Made by a program: the position numbers and the translations under genes. This document shows, one piece after another, positions 6,323-8,487 of a stretch of 8,487 bases of DNA (positions within the stretch are counted from its first letter, which is position 1; every line of letters begins with the position of its first letter). The notes below the pieces were generated by a model, which did no database searches, was not told the origin of the DNA, and saw only the letters and a list, made by a program, of their open reading frames with translations. The DNA is taken from the NCBI GenBank assembly GCA_027297085.1, contig JAPUIL010000001.1, forward strand, positions 1 to 8,487, in the 5' to 3' direction. This DNA comes from Verrucomicrobiota bacterium (lineage in GTDB: Bacteria > Verrucomicrobiota > Verrucomicrobiia > Opitutales > UBA2995).

Positions 6323-8487
6323 TTAGTCCGGGGGAGGTATGGTCATATCGAGGTTGTCAGCCAGAAAAGAGTAAATGTCCGTATGTTCCTCAATGATCAT
6401 GGAGGTCGGTTTTCCTGAACCATGCCCAGCTCGAGTCTGGATACGGATTAATACCGGATTCTCTCCGGCATGGGCTTCCTGCAATCGCGCGGCAAATTTG
6501 AATGAGTGGCCGGGGACCACTCTATCATCCGTATCGGCGGTGGTCACCAAAGTGGCCGGATAATTAACACCGTCCTTGAGATTCTGATACGGAGAATAAT
6601 CCAGCAAGTATTGAAACATCTCCTTGGAATCGCTTGCCGATCCAAAATCATCGGTCCAGAACCGCCCGGCTGTAAATTTATCAAACCGCAACATATCCAT
6701 AACCCCAACAGCTGGTAAGGCCGCACCGAACAAATCTGGCCGCTGAGTAATACAGGCACCCACAAGTAATCCACCATTCGAACCACCTTGAATGGCCAGT
6801 TTCTCAGGCCGGGAATATCCTTCTTCGTTCAAATACTCAGCCGCCGCAATAAAATCGTCGAACACGTTTTGTTTATTCATCTTCTTCCCGGCTTCATGCC
6901 AGGCCTTGCCGTACTCTCCACCACCTCGAATATTGGCTATTGCGTAAATCCCTCCCATTTCCAACCAGGCGATCCTGGATGGGCTGAAGGAAGGGCGGAT
7001 CGAAATATCAAATCCGCCATAGCCATACAGCAGAGTGGCATGAGAACCATCTAGCTCAATTCCTTTACGGTGGGTGATGAACATGGGAATTTTTGTACCA
7101 TCCTTTGAAGAATAAAATACCTGCTTCGTAACATACTCGCCGGGGTCAAAGTCAACCGTTGCACTGTCGAGGAGCCGTGTTTCTCTTGTCACAAAATCGT
7201 AGCGATAAATTGACGGAGGCACCGCAATGGACTGAAACTTGAAGAAGGTTTCCGTTTCACCACGCCGCCCATCAAAGCCAGATGCAGATCCCACCCCAGG
7301 TAACTCGATCTCTCCATCCGGCTGGCCCGCCATGCTAAACACCCGCACTTGAGTAACCACATCTTTTAGATACTGAGCAACTAACCGGTTATTTACCGCG
7401 TTGACCGATGTTAACGGCTCTCTCTGTTGCGGAATGATTTCCTTCCAGTGCGCAGAATCGGGCTGCTGCAGGTCAATGGCAATCACCCGGCCTCTCGGTG
7501 CATCCAAGTCCGTTTGGAAATACAAAAGCGACCCAAGGTTGTCGATGAATGAATAGTCATTTGAAAATTCGTCAATAAGGTCCACCGGCATGGCATAGGA
7601 TTCACGAAGGTCTTTCACCAAAATCCTGTATTTAGCATCCGTTCCCACCCAAGCGGTTAGAATTAAATACCGTCCATCATCAGTTACTTCCAGTCCATAA
7701 CCCCACTCTGGATGATCCGGGCGATAATAAACTACCACATCATCCGCCTGGTTGGTTCCCAGGCGATGATACATAACTTTCATCTCCATATTCAGTGATT
7801 GAAATTGGTTGGCCTGGTCGGGATCAGGATATTTTGCGTAGAAGAAACCACTTGAATCCGGAGCCCAAGACACATCGGTAAACTTCAAATATTCGAGCGT
7901 TTCTGATAAATCGGTAACGGTCCTAAGATCCCGTATCTTCCACGACCGCCAGTCCGAGCCTGATTCCTGAATACCATAGGCCACATAACGACCATCTTCG
8001 CTGAACGCCAATCCGCTCAGTGCCACCGTTCCATCATCCGACCAGGTATTGGGGTCAAATATCACTTCCGATTCCGAATCGAGGGTTGGTTTGCGGTAAA
8101 GGACATGCTGGTTCTGAAGACCGTCGTTTTTAAAATAATAATAGGCCCCAGCTCGCTTGAACGGCGTGCCAAGTTTTTCGTAATCCCATAACGAAGTTAT
8201 TCGCCTCTCAATAGTAGCGCGACCGGGAAGTTTTTCCAGATAGCCAAAGGTCACTTCATTCTGCGCCTCAACCCACTCATAAACGCGGTCCGACTCTCTA
8301 ACATCTTCCTCAAGCCACCGGTAAGGATCAGAAACGCTAACCCCAAAGTAGTCATCTTCATGATCGATCTTTAATGTTTCCGGATAATCGATGGCAGCCT
8401 GAGCCACCATACTGATGGAGAAGTATATTACCAAAACTCCTGCCCACCGATATAATCGGAGGGAGCGTTGAATATTACCGGAAAAGC
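6323..8487 (-). CDS. prolyl oligopeptidase, peptidase family S9A, exported (5' end outside window)
   Basis: This serine peptidase would cleave short peptides after proline. Counting from the TTG at 8434 as residue 1, the mature part opens with the S9A N-terminal pattern YPETLKIDH and DPYRWLE (17-42), continues with the seven-blade propeller (about 80-430) and ends with the alpha/beta-hydrolase domain (about 435-700). The triad is complete: S552 in GGSNGG, D636 in TADTDDRVVP and H671 in RAGHGSG; R638 corresponds to the substrate-binding Arg after the catalytic Asp, and GYGGF and NIRGGGEYG are typical. The size fits the roughly 700-residue family. The frame stays open from the TTG to the window end; the extra codons give a basic stretch with RSLRLYRW before AGVLVIYFSISMV and AQA, a complete signal peptide. 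The TTG is therefore most likely an internal leucine codon and the real start lies beyond 8487. The protein should be periplasmic or secreted. It is the first visible gene of an operon with the TolB-like gene. Confidence 0.95.
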   Translation of the reverse strand, partial: FSGNIQRSLRLYRWAGVLVIYFSISMVAQAAIDYPETLKIDHEDDYFGVSVSDPYRWLEEDVRESDRVYEWVEAQNEVTFGYLEKLPGRATIERRITSLWDYEKLGTPFKRAGAYYYFKNDGLQNQHVLYRKPTLDSESEVIFDPNTWSDDGTVALSGLAFSEDGRYVAYGIQESGSDWRSWKIRDLRTVTDLSETLEYLKFTDVSWAPDSSGFFYAKYPDPDQANQFQSLNMEMKVMYHRLGTNQADDVVVYYRPDHPEWGYGLEVTDDGRYLILTAWVGTDAKYRILVKDLRESYAMPVDLIDEFSNDYSFIDNLGSLLYFQTDLDAPRGRVIAIDLQQPDSAHWKEIIPQQREPLTSVNAVNNRLVAQYLKDVVTQVRVFSMAGQPDGEIELPGVGSASGFDGRRGETETFFKFQSIAVPPSIYRYDFVTRETRLLDSATVDFDPGEYVTKQVFYSSKDGTKIPMFITHRKGIELDGSHATLLYGYGGFDISIRPSFSPSRIAWLEMGGIYAIANIRGGGEYGKAWHEAGKKMNKQNVFDDFIAAAEYLNEEGYSRPEKLAIQGGSNGGLLVGACITQRPDLFGAALPAVGVMDMLRFDKFTAGRFWTDDFGSASDSKEMFQYLLDYSPYQNLKDGVNYPATLVTTADTDDRVVPGHSFKFAARLQEAHAGENPVLIRIQTRAGHGSGKPTSMIIEEHTDIYSFLADNLDMTIPPPD

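Noticed and set aside
1..8487. CRISPR array, tRNA/rRNA gene, insertion sequence, phage or defence system
   Set aside because: No regularly spaced repeats, cloverleaf, transposase or nuclease/toxin motif was found on either strand, and nearly all the DNA is accounted for by the listed genes.

Overview
The window has the look of an accessory, carbohydrate- and peptide-degrading region from a free-living Gram-negative heterotroph. GC is moderate (a little under 50% by eye), several products carry export signals, Shine-Dalgarno motifs are weak or absent, and a cytoplasmic rhamnosidase sits beside a secreted glycoside-hydrolase-like protein. This combination is common in marine or soil Verrucomicrobiota and their relatives (Planctomycetota, Lentisphaerota). 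That placement is an inference from gene style; nothing in the window fixes the taxon.

Layout. Positions 1-146 are non-coding and hold a REP-like palindrome at the window edge and an 8-bp inverted repeat that may end transcription. Positions 147-2852 (minus) encode a complete family GH78 alpha-L-rhamnosidase without a signal peptide. A 227-bp divergent intergenic region (2853-3079) carries candidate promoters in both directions and a few short dyads. Positions 3080-4507 (plus) encode an exported, TIM-barrel glycoside-hydrolase-like protein with a C-terminal beta-sandwich. Convergent to it, 4537-4794 (minus) is what looks like the C-terminal two thirds of a RidA/YjgF-type gene whose 5' part is missing. 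Positions 4804-6318 (minus) encode an exported protein with an N-terminal lectin-like beta-sandwich and a TolB-type beta-propeller. Four bases upstream of it, 6323 to the window end (minus) encodes an exported S9A prolyl oligopeptidase whose true start lies outside the window.

How the genes may work together. The divergent pair could form a small rhamnose-glycan unit: the exported enzyme would cut a polymer or side chain outside the cytoplasm, and the rhamnosidase would finish imported rhamnosides inside. The peptidase and TolB-like genes are almost certainly co-transcribed and would act in the periplasm on peptides or as a binding/scaffold pair; no functional link to the sugar genes is visible. 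The RidA remnant lies exactly at the border between the two units, which suggests that this border was formed by a deletion or rearrangement.

I found no CRISPR array, RNA gene, phage, transposase or defence system. The points most worth a second look are the RidA remnant and its junction, the mis-placed start of the prolyl oligopeptidase, the unassigned glycoside-hydrolase family and the REP-like element at the left edge.
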